From Moorena producens 3L (GTDB lineage Bacteria; Cyanobacteriota; Cyanobacteriia; Cyanobacteriales; Coleofasciculaceae): a stretch of 64,000 nucleotides of DNA. The translations under genes and the position numbers were made by a program. Shown piece after piece: positions 1-8,574 of the stretch (position 1 is its first letter; every line of letters begins with the position of its first letter). A model generated the notes under the pieces. That model saw only the letters and a list, made by a program, of their open reading frames with translations, did not search any database and was not told the origin of the DNA. Where the stretch lies: the NCBI RefSeq assembly GCF_000211815.1, contig NZ_GL890873.1:11349-75348 (forward strand), given 5' to 3'.

Positions 1-158
1 ATTTCTTCAACCTCAAATGAAATTAACCTGATCCACCTTAGCTTTTCTCAAGAGTCATTACTTCAGGACTTACGCAATAATTTTAGGTCTTAAGGATAAT
101 TTTAGGGTGTGTTATTAACGCACCCTAAACTCATAACTCTTGACTAAACTATTGATTA

Positions 159-1613
159 TCAAGCACCCTTGCGAAGCAGCAGTTGTTTGAGGTTCCGACC
201 CCGTGGCTCCCGGACAAATGCCAAAGGTAAAAGGGTAGCCAATCGCACCACTGCTGATAGGGCAAATAATGTTGGCAAACCACCGAAGTGAGGCAACTCG
301 GCTAAAAAGCCACCAAACATACTACCTATAGCACCCCCTAATCCGGCTGATGCTGCAGCTGCTGCAAAATAGGTGGAGGGTTTATGAGCTGGTGATATCT
401 CGATTTGGATGTTATTGGCACACAGGTCAATGGCTGCTGCAGCTGAACCTGTCCCGAAGAATAAAAGGGGTAGCCAAACCCAAAGAGCGAGAGTTGTTGG
501 ACTGCCGATCCCAAGCCAAAGTAAGGGAATCACGGATAGGAGAATCCCAACCATCACTAGTACTGGACGATTTCCGATCAGGTCAGACAACTTACCCCAG
601 TAGATCAGCGTCAATAAACTTGCCCCAGCCATCAGACTAGTATAGAGAGTTACCCAACCCACATCTAAGCCCAAATTGTCGAGCAGATAAACATTGAAAA
701 ACGGATTGCTGAGGGTGAAGGCAAACATCCACAATCCAAAGTAGAGTACAAAGATTAGGAAGTTTGAGTCTTTCAATAGGGCAGCATAATCAGAGGGCGT
801 CGGCTCCTCAGACTCTAAGGTTTCATCAGTAGTCTCATCAGTAGTCTCATCAGTCTTGGCAGTCTTCTTTGAGGGTATCTGAGGAGTGATATCTACCATG
901 AAGAACTGAAAGAGTAGACTGAGTATTCCAGCTACGATAGCCAAAATCAAGATTACGCCATAGCCTTGAACTTGCCCACCGTCCCAGCTAGAAACAATGT
1001 ATCCCAGTAGGGGAACACAAAGTAGGTTGGTTAAATTAGTAAAGCTATTGCGCAGTCCAAAATAGCGCCCTCGCAGGCGAACAGGAACTAACACCGCCAT
1101 CCAGCTAGACCAAGAGGGACTACCCAAAGCTCCAAAAATGTGAGTGATCAGGTTAATCGCCAGTGTGCACAACACTAGATGATGAGCTGGAGCCAGACCA
1201 GTGCAGAACATCCCAATGCCTACTAGGACAAATAACCATAGTAGTCGCGAAGGAATGAAGGTTTTGATGATAAACCAGTGGCGACTGTAGGATCGGTCAG
1301 ATAAATAAGCACCAATAGGCTGTAGAAAATTCGCCAGTAGAGGTATCCCTGAAAGAATACCGATTTCAAAGTTGCTAGCACCCAGTTGCAGCAAGAAGTT
1401 AGTGAGGAAAACCTCAGCTGTGATACAGGAGAAGAAGGTGGAAAACACGCCGTCAAGGGTGGCAGCCCTCAGGCTAGAGCGAATCTCTCCCTTGGGAATT
1501 TTTTCAGTAGGGCTAAGCGGCGGTCGTGCTTCCTTGTTTAGGGGCTTGAGCAACTTTGGCAATCGCGGCAAAGACGGAGCTTCTGGGGCGACATCGGATA
1601 TGAGTCTGAGCAT
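159..1613 (-). CDS. MFS family transporter
   Basis: A 484-residue polytopic membrane protein of the major facilitator superfamily, expected in the cytoplasmic membrane; substrate unknown. About twelve hydrophobic segments are visible in two halves. The loop after the first pair of helices carries an acidic/basic SDRSYSRHW patch, where MFS proteins have their signature loop. The central cytoplasmic loop (about residues 250-275) is hydrophilic and contains three direct DETT repeats encoded by a 12-bp tandem repeat. The N-terminal ~45 residues are Pro/Arg/Lys-rich and cytoplasmic. No gene lies close on the same strand, so it is probably a single-gene unit. Family is clear; the transported compound cannot be read from sequence. 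Confidence 0.85.
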   Translation of the reverse strand: MLRLISDVAPEAPSLPRLPKLLKPLNKEARPPLSPTEKIPKGEIRSSLRAATLDGVFSTFFSCITAEVFLTNFLLQLGASNFEIGILSGIPLLANFLQPIGAYLSDRSYSRHWFIIKTFIPSRLLWLFVLVGIGMFCTGLAPAHHLVLCTLAINLITHIFGALGSPSWSSWMAVLVPVRLRGRYFGLRNSFTNLTNLLCVPLLGYIVSSWDGGQVQGYGVILILAIVAGILSLLFQFFMVDITPQIPSKKTAKTDETTDETTDETLESEEPTPSDYAALLKDSNFLIFVLYFGLWMFAFTLSNPFFNVYLLDNLGLDVGWVTLYTSLMAGASLLTLIYWGKLSDLIGNRPVLVMVGILLSVIPLLWLGIGSPTTLALWVWLPLLFFGTGSAAAAIDLCANNIQIEISPAHKPSTYFAAAAASAGLGGAIGSMFGGFLAELPHFGGLPTLFALSAVVRLATLLPLAFVREPRGRNLKQLLLRKGA

Positions 1614-1820
1614 AGCGGTTCAGGTAGCTAGATAGAGAGGACTTAAATGGCGAATTTGATGGAGACGAGTAAATCGTATTGGTTCAGGTAGCACCTGTAC
1701 TGGATCGGCAGGCAGGTCGAAACTCCTATGCCATATCCTCCCTATAGCATCCCCCTTCTTGATGGGCGTAGCGTGCCCATAGCGTAACCCTCTTGGCTTG
1801 CTCTTAAATCCCCCCTATAC

Positions 1821-1864
1821 CCTCTTGTAAAACCTCCTTCGGCTAAAAGGGGTTTTACAAGAGG
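1821..1864. repeat. Long hairpin repeat
   Basis: Arms 1821-1834 and 1851-1864 are perfectly complementary over 14 bp (CCTCTTGTAAAACC). The pairing continues past one bulged T as CCTT/AAGG around a 7-base loop. It lies upstream of the MFS gene and has no U-run, so it looks like a dispersed palindrome rather than a terminator. Confidence 0.6.
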
Positions 1865-2274
1865 AGTCTATGCCATTTACATCACTAGGGAAGTAAGACT
1901 TGCTTACTCTCGCAGAAGACCTACCATAGGCTTCCGTACTCCTGGTAGAGTCCGGTAAGGTCTAGCTCCTGCGACATCTGCTATACACTCCGGTAACCCT
2001 TACTTTTCGAGAAGGGCTACTTTTCAATAACACTTATTCTCTAGCCTTCACCCAACCCCTTAGAAATACGAAAAGTAGTACTTTTCTATAATCCCTAAGG
2101 GTTACTTCCTAAGGGCTATGCCCTACGGGGAGAGCTATGGTCATGACGGGGTATAGCAGCGGAGGCTACGCTATTCAATTAACGGGGGAGCAAGGGGGCT
2201 AGACATGGATCATGAGGAAAAATCACGCCAATGCCCTATTCCCTTGTTTAGGAATCCCGATGTAGTCAGAGTCG

Positions 2275-2316
2275 ATATCTACATATCAATATCTACATAT
2301 CAATATCTACATATCA
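2275..2316. repeat. Tandem 14-mer (3 copies)
   Basis: Three perfect head-to-tail copies of ATATCTACATATCA. The period is twice seven, in line with the heptameric STRRs elsewhere in the window. A short open frame across it is low-complexity and not a gene. Confidence 0.8.
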
Positions 2317-3000
2317 ATACTGACCTAAGTACAGCTGTTGCCTTTTTTATCCGTGGGGCAACAGGGTACCTTAAAAATACTATCTCAAAAAAAGTAAAAT
2401 ATTGCAACAAAAATACACTTAAGTATATTCACTGAAATCTTTCATCTGACCGATCCTGCGCAAGAGCTCCCACTACCTGGCTACCGAAAAAAAAAGGCGG
2501 GATCGCCTTCATAGTCTTGATCTCCGGCTTACGTAGTTGAGTCAGTTAAGAGCGTAGCCACGATGGGGAGCATGGTTAATCATAATTAAAGCTAAAGATA
2601 AGTGGTGGTATAATAAAGATAAGCAATAATTAAAGTTGGCTACTAACAGCTAGCTTTACCCGAATAAATATGGCTACTAACAGCTTTACACCTTAAGAAA
2701 TAAGGTGAGTAAACAGCTAGATAAAATGTCCCAGAGTCTACCAAAAACTCTGATTATTTGTTAGACTTAAATTAGGGGAACACCGACAGGGATTATTATG
2801 TAACTTAAATTAAAGCCGAAAACCAAGGTAAAAATAGTTGCGCTTAAATCCCGGTGGAACGAACTTTTTTGACATTTTTATGGCGCTCGCGGGATATTCC
2901 GTCAGAGAAGCGCGGAGATACCCCCTGGATGCGAAAGCATCTTGCCTTGGCGGGCTAAAGTCTACCTTGGTAGATTTTGGTAGCTAAAAAGGATCGGACA

Positions 3001-3072
3001 CCTTAAGAAATAAGCTGTAGAAAGCCATCTTGGATACCTTAAGAAATAAGCTGTAGAAAGCCATCTTGGATG
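3001..3072. repeat. Tandem 36-bp direct repeat (2 copies)
   Basis: Units 3001-3036 and 3037-3072 begin CCTTAAGAAATAAG and end CCATCTTGGAT. A partial related copy begins at 2691. The pair lies about 120 bases upstream of the ABC binding-protein start, so it could be regulatory or simply a spacer repeat. Confidence 0.75.
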
Positions 3073-3193
3073 TCGAGTTATCTCAAGAACCATATCATCT
3101 GTATTGACTAATTATTTCTAGGTGCATAGCCACCTCCTCAGACGGGAAACAAGTTTTCCAGGGGAGGTGTGCTTGCCGTCCTTACTTATCATC

Positions 3194-4450
3194 ATGAAGC
3201 AAATCCTTTCGAGATGTCTAATTTTAGTATCTCTAATTCTGTTCCTAACTGGCTGTAGCCGCAGTATCGCCAGTGACATTTCCACTGTGACCCTCAGCGG
3301 CTGGCAGAGCAGCCCGGAGGAAAAACAGCTCCTTGAGCAGGTACTGAGGGAGTTTGAAGCATCACATCCTGGCATAAAAGTCAAGTTTGAAGTCATCACT
3401 GACCAATATATGGATGTCATTAAGACTCGGTTGATTGGTGATGCTGCTCCTGATGTCTTCTATGTAGACGCCCTAGATGCTCCCTTACTCATGACTCATG
3501 GAGTCTTGGAGCCTCTTGATGATTACATCACCGAGGACCTAGATTTAGATGACTTTGCTCCCCATCTCTCGGAAGCCTTCCAATCCTTAGGCAAAACCTA
3601 CGGATTGCCTAAGGATTTTACAACCCTTGCCCTTTTCTACAATAAAAAATATTTCGCTCAACTCAGTATAACCGACCCTCCCCAAACCTGGGAAGAGTTA
3701 GAGGACTATGCCAATAAATTGACCAGGGATAGAACTCACAATGGCAGGGTTGACCTATATGGGTTGGGCATCACCCCAGAACTCTCTCGTCACTACTTCA
3801 TGATCAAAGCCTTTGGTGGTGAGTTAGTTGACCAGAAGGGCAAGGCTGTCTTCGCGACTCGCCAAAGCCTATCAGGTCTAACGCCTTTGATGGATATGTA
3901 TCGACAAAACCACTCTGCTGCCCTAGCCTCAGACGTTGGAGCTAGTTCTGGGAGCGAAATGTTTGGCCAAGGGAAGGCAGCAATGGTTATTGAAGGTAGC
4001 TATGCGATTCCTTACCTACAACAGACATTTCCCAAGATTGAGTTTGCCACTGCGGAAGTTCCCAGTATCGGTAACCACAAAGGAAGCATGGTTTATACCG
4101 TTGCTTATGTCATGAACAAGCAAGCTAAAAATAAAGAGGCTGCCTGGGAACTGATTTCCTATTTGACTGGCAAGGAAGGGATGAAAGCTTGGGCGAAGGG
4201 AGGACTGGCAATCCCGGCTCGGAAATCGGTCATATCAGAACTTGGCTATGAACAGAATCCTCTGTACACCCCCTTTATCAAGGGTGCTGAGTACGCCACG
4301 ATTTGGCAAGGGGATGAAAAATTGCCAATATTTATGACCCATTTCGACAATCAGTTTCTTAGTGCTTTACTGGGTGAGCAATCCTTGAAGTCAGCCATGA
4401 AAAAAGCACAACAAACTGCTAACAAAGAAATTCAAGCGAGTAACTACTAA
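3194..4450 (+). CDS. Sugar-type ABC transporter binding lipoprotein
   Basis: Extracellular solute-binding protein of family 1 (maltose/sugar type), the ligand-capturing part of an ABC importer. I use the internal ATG at 3194 because it begins a classic lipoprotein signal: basic MKQ, a hydrophobic run, then the lipobox LTGC. An open frame continues 24 codons upstream but would bury the signal peptide. The mature part shows the family pattern of alternating lobes, with APDVFYVDA early and a WELISYLTGKEG segment late. It precedes two permease genes by 3 and 14 bases, forming one operon. Ligand is probably a sugar or polyol, which is inference from the family; no ATPase gene is adjacent. Confidence 0.88.
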   Translation: MKQILSRCLILVSLILFLTGCSRSIASDISTVTLSGWQSSPEEKQLLEQVLREFEASHPGIKVKFEVITDQYMDVIKTRLIGDAAPDVFYVDALDAPLLMTHGVLEPLDDYITEDLDLDDFAPHLSEAFQSLGKTYGLPKDFTTLALFYNKKYFAQLSITDPPQTWEELEDYANKLTRDRTHNGRVDLYGLGITPELSRHYFMIKAFGGELVDQKGKAVFATRQSLSGLTPLMDMYRQNHSAALASDVGASSGSEMFGQGKAAMVIEGSYAIPYLQQTFPKIEFATAEVPSIGNHKGSMVYTVAYVMNKQAKNKEAAWELISYLTGKEGMKAWAKGGLAIPARKSVISELGYEQNPLYTPFIKGAEYATIWQGDEKLPIFMTHFDNQFLSALLGEQSLKSAMKKAQQTANKEIQASNY

Positions 4451-4453
4451 AAA

Positions 4454-5410
4454 ATGTCACTAGCTAAAGCTAAACTTGGAGTTGACCAAAACGTCAAATC
4501 GAGGGATGTCAAATTGAAGGGATTTTGGCAGAAAGCCAAAGTTAGGGAAGCTATATCTGGCTACCTCTTCATGGCTCCTACTATTCTAGTTTTAGGAACC
4601 TTTTTGATTGCACCAATTATCTATGCAATCTTCCTTTCCTTCCATAAAGTTGAGATTTTAGGAGGGCTGAGTTACCGATTTGTTGAGTTAAAAAATTTCC
4701 TTCGTACCTTTGAGGATGAGCGAGTTTGGATTGCGCTCAAAAATACAATTGAGTATGTCATTATTGTTGTTCCTTGTCAAACAATCCTGGCTCTGGTTTT
4801 AGCTCTAGTCCTCAATAAAGAAATTAAAGGAAAAAAATGGTTCAGGATTATTTTCTTTCTACCGACTGTCACTTCCTCAGCGGTTTTAACCCTGATATTT
4901 ATCTGGATTTATAATTCTAATGGTCTACTTAATGGATTACTAGACTTCTTCGGTTTACCGACCTATAACTGGCTAGGAGACCCAAGTGTGGCGCTCAAAT
5001 CCATTATGATTATGAATATTTGGTCTACAGCACCGTTTTTCATGGTGATTTACCTGGCAGCGCTGCAAGATATACCTAGGTCCGTTTATGAGGCGGCAAA
5101 ACTTGATGGTGCCAATGAGTTCGATCAATTCATAAATATTACTGTGCCTTTACTCAAGCCAGTTACATTTTTCGTTATGGTTATGGGTGTCATCGGTACA
5201 TTTCAGTTATTCGACCAGTCTTACATCTTCTCGGGTGGCACCGGTGGTCCAAACAACTCAACCCTGACGGTTGTGCTTCTGATCTACCAGTATGCGTTTA
5301 GAAGTCTGGATATGGGTTATGCCGCTGCACTGGCATTAATGTTAGCTGGTGTAATTCTAGTAACAACACTGATTCAACGCGGCTTCTTTAGAGAAGAAAA
5401 AGTGAATTAG
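4454..5410 (+). CDS. Sugar ABC transporter permease (MalF/UgpA type)
   Basis: Inner-membrane permease of the binding-protein-dependent family, 318 residues. After a basic N-terminus of ~35 residues there are six hydrophobic segments. The EAA loop that docks on the ATPase is visible as YEAAKLDGANEFDQF about 100 residues before the end. It starts 3 bases after the binding-protein stop, so the two are probably translationally coupled. It is the MalF-like partner of the next permease. Family and topology are clear; substrate is not. Confidence 0.9.
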   Translation: MSLAKAKLGVDQNVKSRDVKLKGFWQKAKVREAISGYLFMAPTILVLGTFLIAPIIYAIFLSFHKVEILGGLSYRFVELKNFLRTFEDERVWIALKNTIEYVIIVVPCQTILALVLALVLNKEIKGKKWFRIIFFLPTVTSSAVLTLIFIWIYNSNGLLNGLLDFFGLPTYNWLGDPSVALKSIMIMNIWSTAPFFMVIYLAALQDIPRSVYEAAKLDGANEFDQFINITVPLLKPVTFFVMVMGVIGTFQLFDQSYIFSGGTGGPNNSTLTVVLLIYQYAFRSLDMGYAAALALMLAGVILVTTLIQRGFFREEKVN

Positions 5411-5424
5411 GAGATCAAATAAGA

Positions 5425-6252
5425 GTGAATAATTTTCGTTGGTTCAGAGGGATATTTTATAGCATTCTTATCCTCTATGCCATTATTACTTTTTTACCTT
5501 TTGCTTGGGCTTTATCAGCCTCATTTAAACCCCTTGAGGAAATTATCGCTGGCGGTTTGAATTTTATCCCCCATGATTTTACCGTCGATAACTACCGCAA
5601 TATTTTCATTGAATCCCCTTTGTTTGGGCGCTGGTTTTTAAACAGTGTCTTGGTTGGTGTTTGTGTAACAGGGTTGAATATTATATTTAACTCAATGGCA
5701 GGTTATGCCTTAGCCAGAGTTAAGTTTCCAGGTAATTCATTATTGTTGGGAATAATCTTGGCAGTTTTGATGATTCCTGGACAAGTCACCCTAATTCCTG
5801 GTTATTTAATCTTAAAGTCTTTGGGATGGCTCAATACCTACCAAGGATTGATTGTACCGAGTGCAGTGAATGCCACCTTTATTTTTATGATGCGGCAGTT
5901 CTTTATCAATTTTCCTAAGGAACTTGAAGAAGCTGCTGCCTTGGATGGATTAAGTCGCTGGGAAACCTTTTGGCAGGTTGTCCTGCCTTTAGCCAAGCCA
6001 GCTTTGGCAGCACAAGCTATCTTTATTTTTATGGGGTCTTGGAATAATTTCTTAATGCCCCTAATGATTACCTCAGATCCAGGAATGTTTACCCTTCCCT
6101 TAGGTTTAAATACCTTTAAGGGGCAATACATTAGTTATTGGAACTACATCATGGCAGCCTCAATGGTCTTTACTATACCGGCTTTGGGGATTTACGCCTT
6201 CTTCAATCGTTACTTTATCTCTGGGGTAACATTTACTGGCTCTAAAGGATGA
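5425..6252 (+). CDS. Sugar ABC transporter permease (MalG/UgpE type)
   Basis: Second permease of the importer, 275 residues, starting with GTG 14 bases after the previous gene. It has six hydrophobic segments. The EAA loop EEAAALDGLSRWETFWQV lies about 80 residues before the C-terminus and is followed by the usual LPLAKPALA. The C-terminal end (NRYFISGVTFTGSKG) is typical of MalG-like permeases. No ATP-binding subunit follows; in several bacteria such importers share a multitask MalK/MsmK-type ATPase encoded elsewhere, and that is the likely arrangement here. A strong terminator lies ~50 bases downstream. Confidence 0.9.
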   Translation: MNNFRWFRGIFYSILILYAIITFLPFAWALSASFKPLEEIIAGGLNFIPHDFTVDNYRNIFIESPLFGRWFLNSVLVGVCVTGLNIIFNSMAGYALARVKFPGNSLLLGIILAVLMIPGQVTLIPGYLILKSLGWLNTYQGLIVPSAVNATFIFMMRQFFINFPKELEEAAALDGLSRWETFWQVVLPLAKPALAAQAIFIFMGSWNNFLMPLMITSDPGMFTLPLGLNTFKGQYISYWNYIMAASMVFTIPALGIYAFFNRYFISGVTFTGSKG

Positions 6253-6304
6253 GCTGTTGAAACGGTAAAGGGTCAAGTCCCACTACACACACAGAAATAA
6301 ATAC

Positions 6305-6351
6305 AAAAAGGACAAGGTCAAGACAGGGAAGCTCTTGACCTTGTCCTTTTT
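6305..6351 (+). terminator. Rho-independent terminator of ABC operon
   Basis: Arms 6305-6323 and 6333-6351 are complementary over 19 bp around a 9-base loop; the right arm ends in a T-run that continues into TGTTTTC. It lies 52 bases after the MalG-like stop, as expected for the operon end. The A-rich left arm would also let it work for the convergent HAD gene. Confidence 0.88.
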
Positions 6352-6436
6352 GTTTTCGTGAACCTGTGAATTGTTTAACTATTGACTATTGAGCTTTAAC
6401 CTCAAGGAATCTAAAGCTTCAAGTATTAACTGTCCA

Positions 6437-7306
6437 CTAACCCTGATGTACGATTTTCTCAATCTGTTCAGGAGTCAGCTGCTCAACATTATCAAAAACC
6501 ACTGTTGCACCAGCAGCTTTTAGCCTATCTCCATAAGCCTCCCGCTGTTCTGGTATCTGCTGCACATGAGGGGGTAAAATCCCTACCCCAACCCAAACTC
6601 GTTCTGGATGAGAGTCTCTGGCTTTTTCAACAGTGTACATGTCAGCAACTGTGTCACCAACGTAGATAACTGGCAATTTCACCTTAACTTGATGCTCCTG
6701 TTCTAGCTGTAGAACTACGGCAAACAGTCCTGTCGGGTCAGGCTTACCAGGAGCATCCTCCATCGCAATTAAAACAGGCCGTTCGAGACCGAGTCGTCCT
6801 TCTAGGGCATAGTTCGCTTCCTGTCGTGTTGCCCCACTGAAAAACCCCCAAGGAATCCCTGCTGTTGTCAAACTCTCTAAATAACTCGGTTGTAACAATA
6901 ACGGTTCGTCGCAAATGTATCCAGTCCAATGGTTGGGATCTTTTCCTCGGTAGCGAGAATTGAAAAAATCAACAAGGGCTTCATAGTCGAGAGAAAAATG
7001 CGATGCTCTGGAAGAGCCGCTACGCGAACGCGTTTTCCCTTGAGCCTCAAAGTATCGATAAACTAATTCTTGCGATGCATCCCAGTCGTTATTCCATAGC
7101 CCTTCTGATTTAAGTTGGTCAATCTCTACCATAGTGGGTCGATAGGCACCACCAGTGTAATGGTCTACTGTATCTGCGATCGCTCTACGGTAAGAACCAC
7201 TAACGTCACGCACCACGCCGTCAATGTCGAACACCACTATGGCATTCAAGTTAGGAATGAATGTTTCTGAACTAGGCATCATGCACGCTTGGGCTAGGCT
7301 CGCCAA
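6437..7306 (-). CDS. HAD-superfamily hydrolase (TIGR01548-like)
   Basis: Soluble HAD-type phosphatase/hydrolase. All four HAD motifs are visible: motif I DIDGVVRD with nucleophile Asp27 and Asp29, motif II in FFSGATR, motif III Lys in GKPDP, and motif IV VGDTVAD. The cap between motifs I and II is helical and ~120 residues long, as in subfamily IA. It resembles the cyanobacterial/haloarchaeal group known as TIGR01548; its substrate is not established. ATG codons at residues 1, 9 and 10 are all possible starts, and the shorter ones would still leave motif I intact. Convergent with the ABC operon and sharing its terminator region. Confidence 0.8.
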   Translation of the reverse strand: MASLAQACMMPSSETFIPNLNAIVVFDIDGVVRDVSGSYRRAIADTVDHYTGGAYRPTMVEIDQLKSEGLWNNDWDASQELVYRYFEAQGKTRSRSGSSRASHFSLDYEALVDFFNSRYRGKDPNHWTGYICDEPLLLQPSYLESLTTAGIPWGFFSGATRQEANYALEGRLGLERPVLIAMEDAPGKPDPTGLFAVVLQLEQEHQVKVKLPVIYVGDTVADMYTVEKARDSHPERVWVGVGILPPHVQQIPEQREAYGDRLKAAGATVVFDNVEQLTPEQIEKIVHQG

Positions 7307-7440
7307 TATTGCCGATAAACACCAATAGTACCAACAATTTAACCAAAAACCTATCCCTGAATCTTGATCAGGAACAGTCTTATTGCGCTAGAATCATCAA
7401 TTGTACAATAGATTATAGTTATAGATAACGTGGGATATCT

Positions 7441-7448
7441 GAGGGAGG
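7441..7448 (+). promoter_or_regulatory. RBS that decides the TTG start of ycf65
   Basis: GAGGGAGG lies five bases before the TTG at 7454. There is no ATG near the beginning of the conserved protein, so this strong Shine-Dalgarno sequence supports the rare start codon. Confidence 0.7.
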
Positions 7449-7453
7449 CCTGA

Positions 7454-7753
7454 TTGTCAAAATTTCTATTAAAAGTTCTCTGGCTAGATGAGAATGTAGC
7501 CCTGGCAGTTGATCAAATTGTCGGCAAAGGCACCAGCCCATTAACTTGTTACTTTTTCTGGCCCCGGAACGATGCCTGGGAACAGCTCAAGGATGAGATG
7601 GAAGCCAAACACTGGATTACTGAAGCTGATCGCATTGAAATCCTCAACAAAGCCACTGAAGTGATTAACTACTGGCAAGAGGAAGGTAGGCGTAGACCTA
7701 TGTCTGAGGCTCAGGCTAAGTTCCCGGAAGTCGCTTTTACTGGTAGTGCTTAA
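7454..7753 (+). CDS. ycf65: 30S ribosomal protein PSRP-3 / Ycf65
   Basis: Small ribosomal-subunit protein specific to cyanobacteria and plastids, 99 residues. The conserved block around LKVLWLDENVALAVDQ, followed by PLTCYFFWPRNDAWEQLK, is the family signature. Translation appears to start at TTG, supported by GAGGGAGG just upstream. The C-terminal 25 residues (RRRPMSEAQAKFPEV) are more polar than the core. It is transcribed alone, divergent from the HAD hydrolase gene. Strongly vertical gene and a good marker of cyanobacterial origin. Confidence 0.92.
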   Translation: MSKFLLKVLWLDENVALAVDQIVGKGTSPLTCYFFWPRNDAWEQLKDEMEAKHWITEADRIEILNKATEVINYWQEEGRRRPMSEAQAKFPEVAFTGSA

Positions 7754-8033
7754 TCCAGCCTTGCTGATTAATCTAATGATTGAGGGTAATTGGGAATTGG
7801 GAATTGGTAACTGACCAATCATCCGACCATACTTGAGATGATTCCTTAGTTCAACAACGCCCTTAATCCAACGCCCTTAATCAAATTACCTTAATCCAAG
7901 TAAAAGACTGACGGTAACCAACTCCAGACGTTCCCCTACCCCCCTGTTTCGGGGGGTGTGGAGAGCGCTGAGCTTATAGGGTTTACATCCCCTCCTTACT
8001 TCGTTTATGGGGTTGGAATTTACCGTTGCGTGA

Positions 8034-8444
8034 CTAAACCATGCCACCAGCAGCTTGAAAGCGAGCACGGGCTTTCTTATAGGCTTGAGTTGCTTGGATT
8101 TTTTCTTGGGTATTCTCGTCGCTTTGAAGTTCTTCTAGACGAGCTTTTGCTTCGTTGAAGTCAACACCTGCAGCATCCTTGTCAATTTCATCTGCGGACT
8201 CAGCACCATTGACAAGAATCGTCACTTCATTATCTTCAACTTCCACAAATCCACCCATAAGAGCAATTGGTATCCACTCTTTTTCTGAACGAATTCGCAT
8301 CACACCAGTATCCAGCGCTGATAACAGAGGAGCATGATCACTCAATATACCTAGCTGACCGGTAGTGCTGGGTAAAATTATTTCTTGTGCTTGGTCATCC
8401 CAGACGGTTTTGTCGGGAGCAATAATACGAACAGTTAAAGCCAT
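8034..8444 (-). CDS. atpC: ATP synthase F1 epsilon subunit
   Basis: Epsilon subunit of the F1 rotor, 136 residues, which couples the gamma shaft to the catalytic head and restrains ATP hydrolysis. The N-terminal beta-sandwich (about residues 1-85, with the typical LTVRIIAPDKTVWD beginning and LPSTTGQLGILSDHAPL) precedes a C-terminal helical hairpin (AKARLEELQSDE...ARFQAAGG). It lies 130 bases downstream of atpB on the same strand, the normal cyanobacterial atpB-atpC arrangement. A C-run/G-run hairpin at 7938-7957 lies ~80 bases past the stop but lacks a T-run, so I do not call it a terminator. Confidence 0.97.
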   Translation of the reverse strand: MALTVRIIAPDKTVWDDQAQEIILPSTTGQLGILSDHAPLLSALDTGVMRIRSEKEWIPIALMGGFVEVEDNEVTILVNGAESADEIDKDAAGVDFNEAKARLEELQSDENTQEKIQATQAYKKARARFQAAGGMV

Positions 8445-8574
8445 CAGCAGAATGAATTGTGTTTGTTGGACGTTGGCAGTTTAGCAGCTTGAAAGTTGAA
8501 GGTTACAGGTTGAAGGTTACAGGTTAACTAGGTTAACCTTCAACCTTGATAACCTTATTAGCATCAAACCTGAC
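8445..8574. repeat. atpB-atpC spacer with tandem and inverted repeat
   Basis: The spacer contains head-to-tail copies of a 14-mer GGTTGAAGGTTACA (around 8490-8527), followed by the inverse GTTAACCTTCAACC. The transcript could fold into a hairpin between the two genes. The 14-bp period is again twice seven. Confidence 0.6.

Larger units (their letters stand above)
1614..3193. other. 1.6-kb gene-poor spacer with repeats
   Basis: No convincing gene. Visible structures are a strong hairpin (1821-1864), a triplicated 14-mer (2275-2316), a GATGC-GAAA-GCATC hairpin at 2928-2941, and a tandem 36-bp repeat (3001-3072) whose first part also occurs at 2691-2704. The stretch precedes the sugar ABC operon, so its right part could hold that operon's promoter and leader; no specific site is assigned. 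Confidence 0.6.

Noticed and set aside
2205..2435. Rightward 76-residue open frame
   Set aside because: Its middle is the triplicated 14-mer and the rest is AT-rich low-complexity sequence; no ribosome site or protein-like pattern.
7938..7957. C-run/G-run hairpin as atpC terminator
   Set aside because: Short stem and no T-run on the atpC strand.
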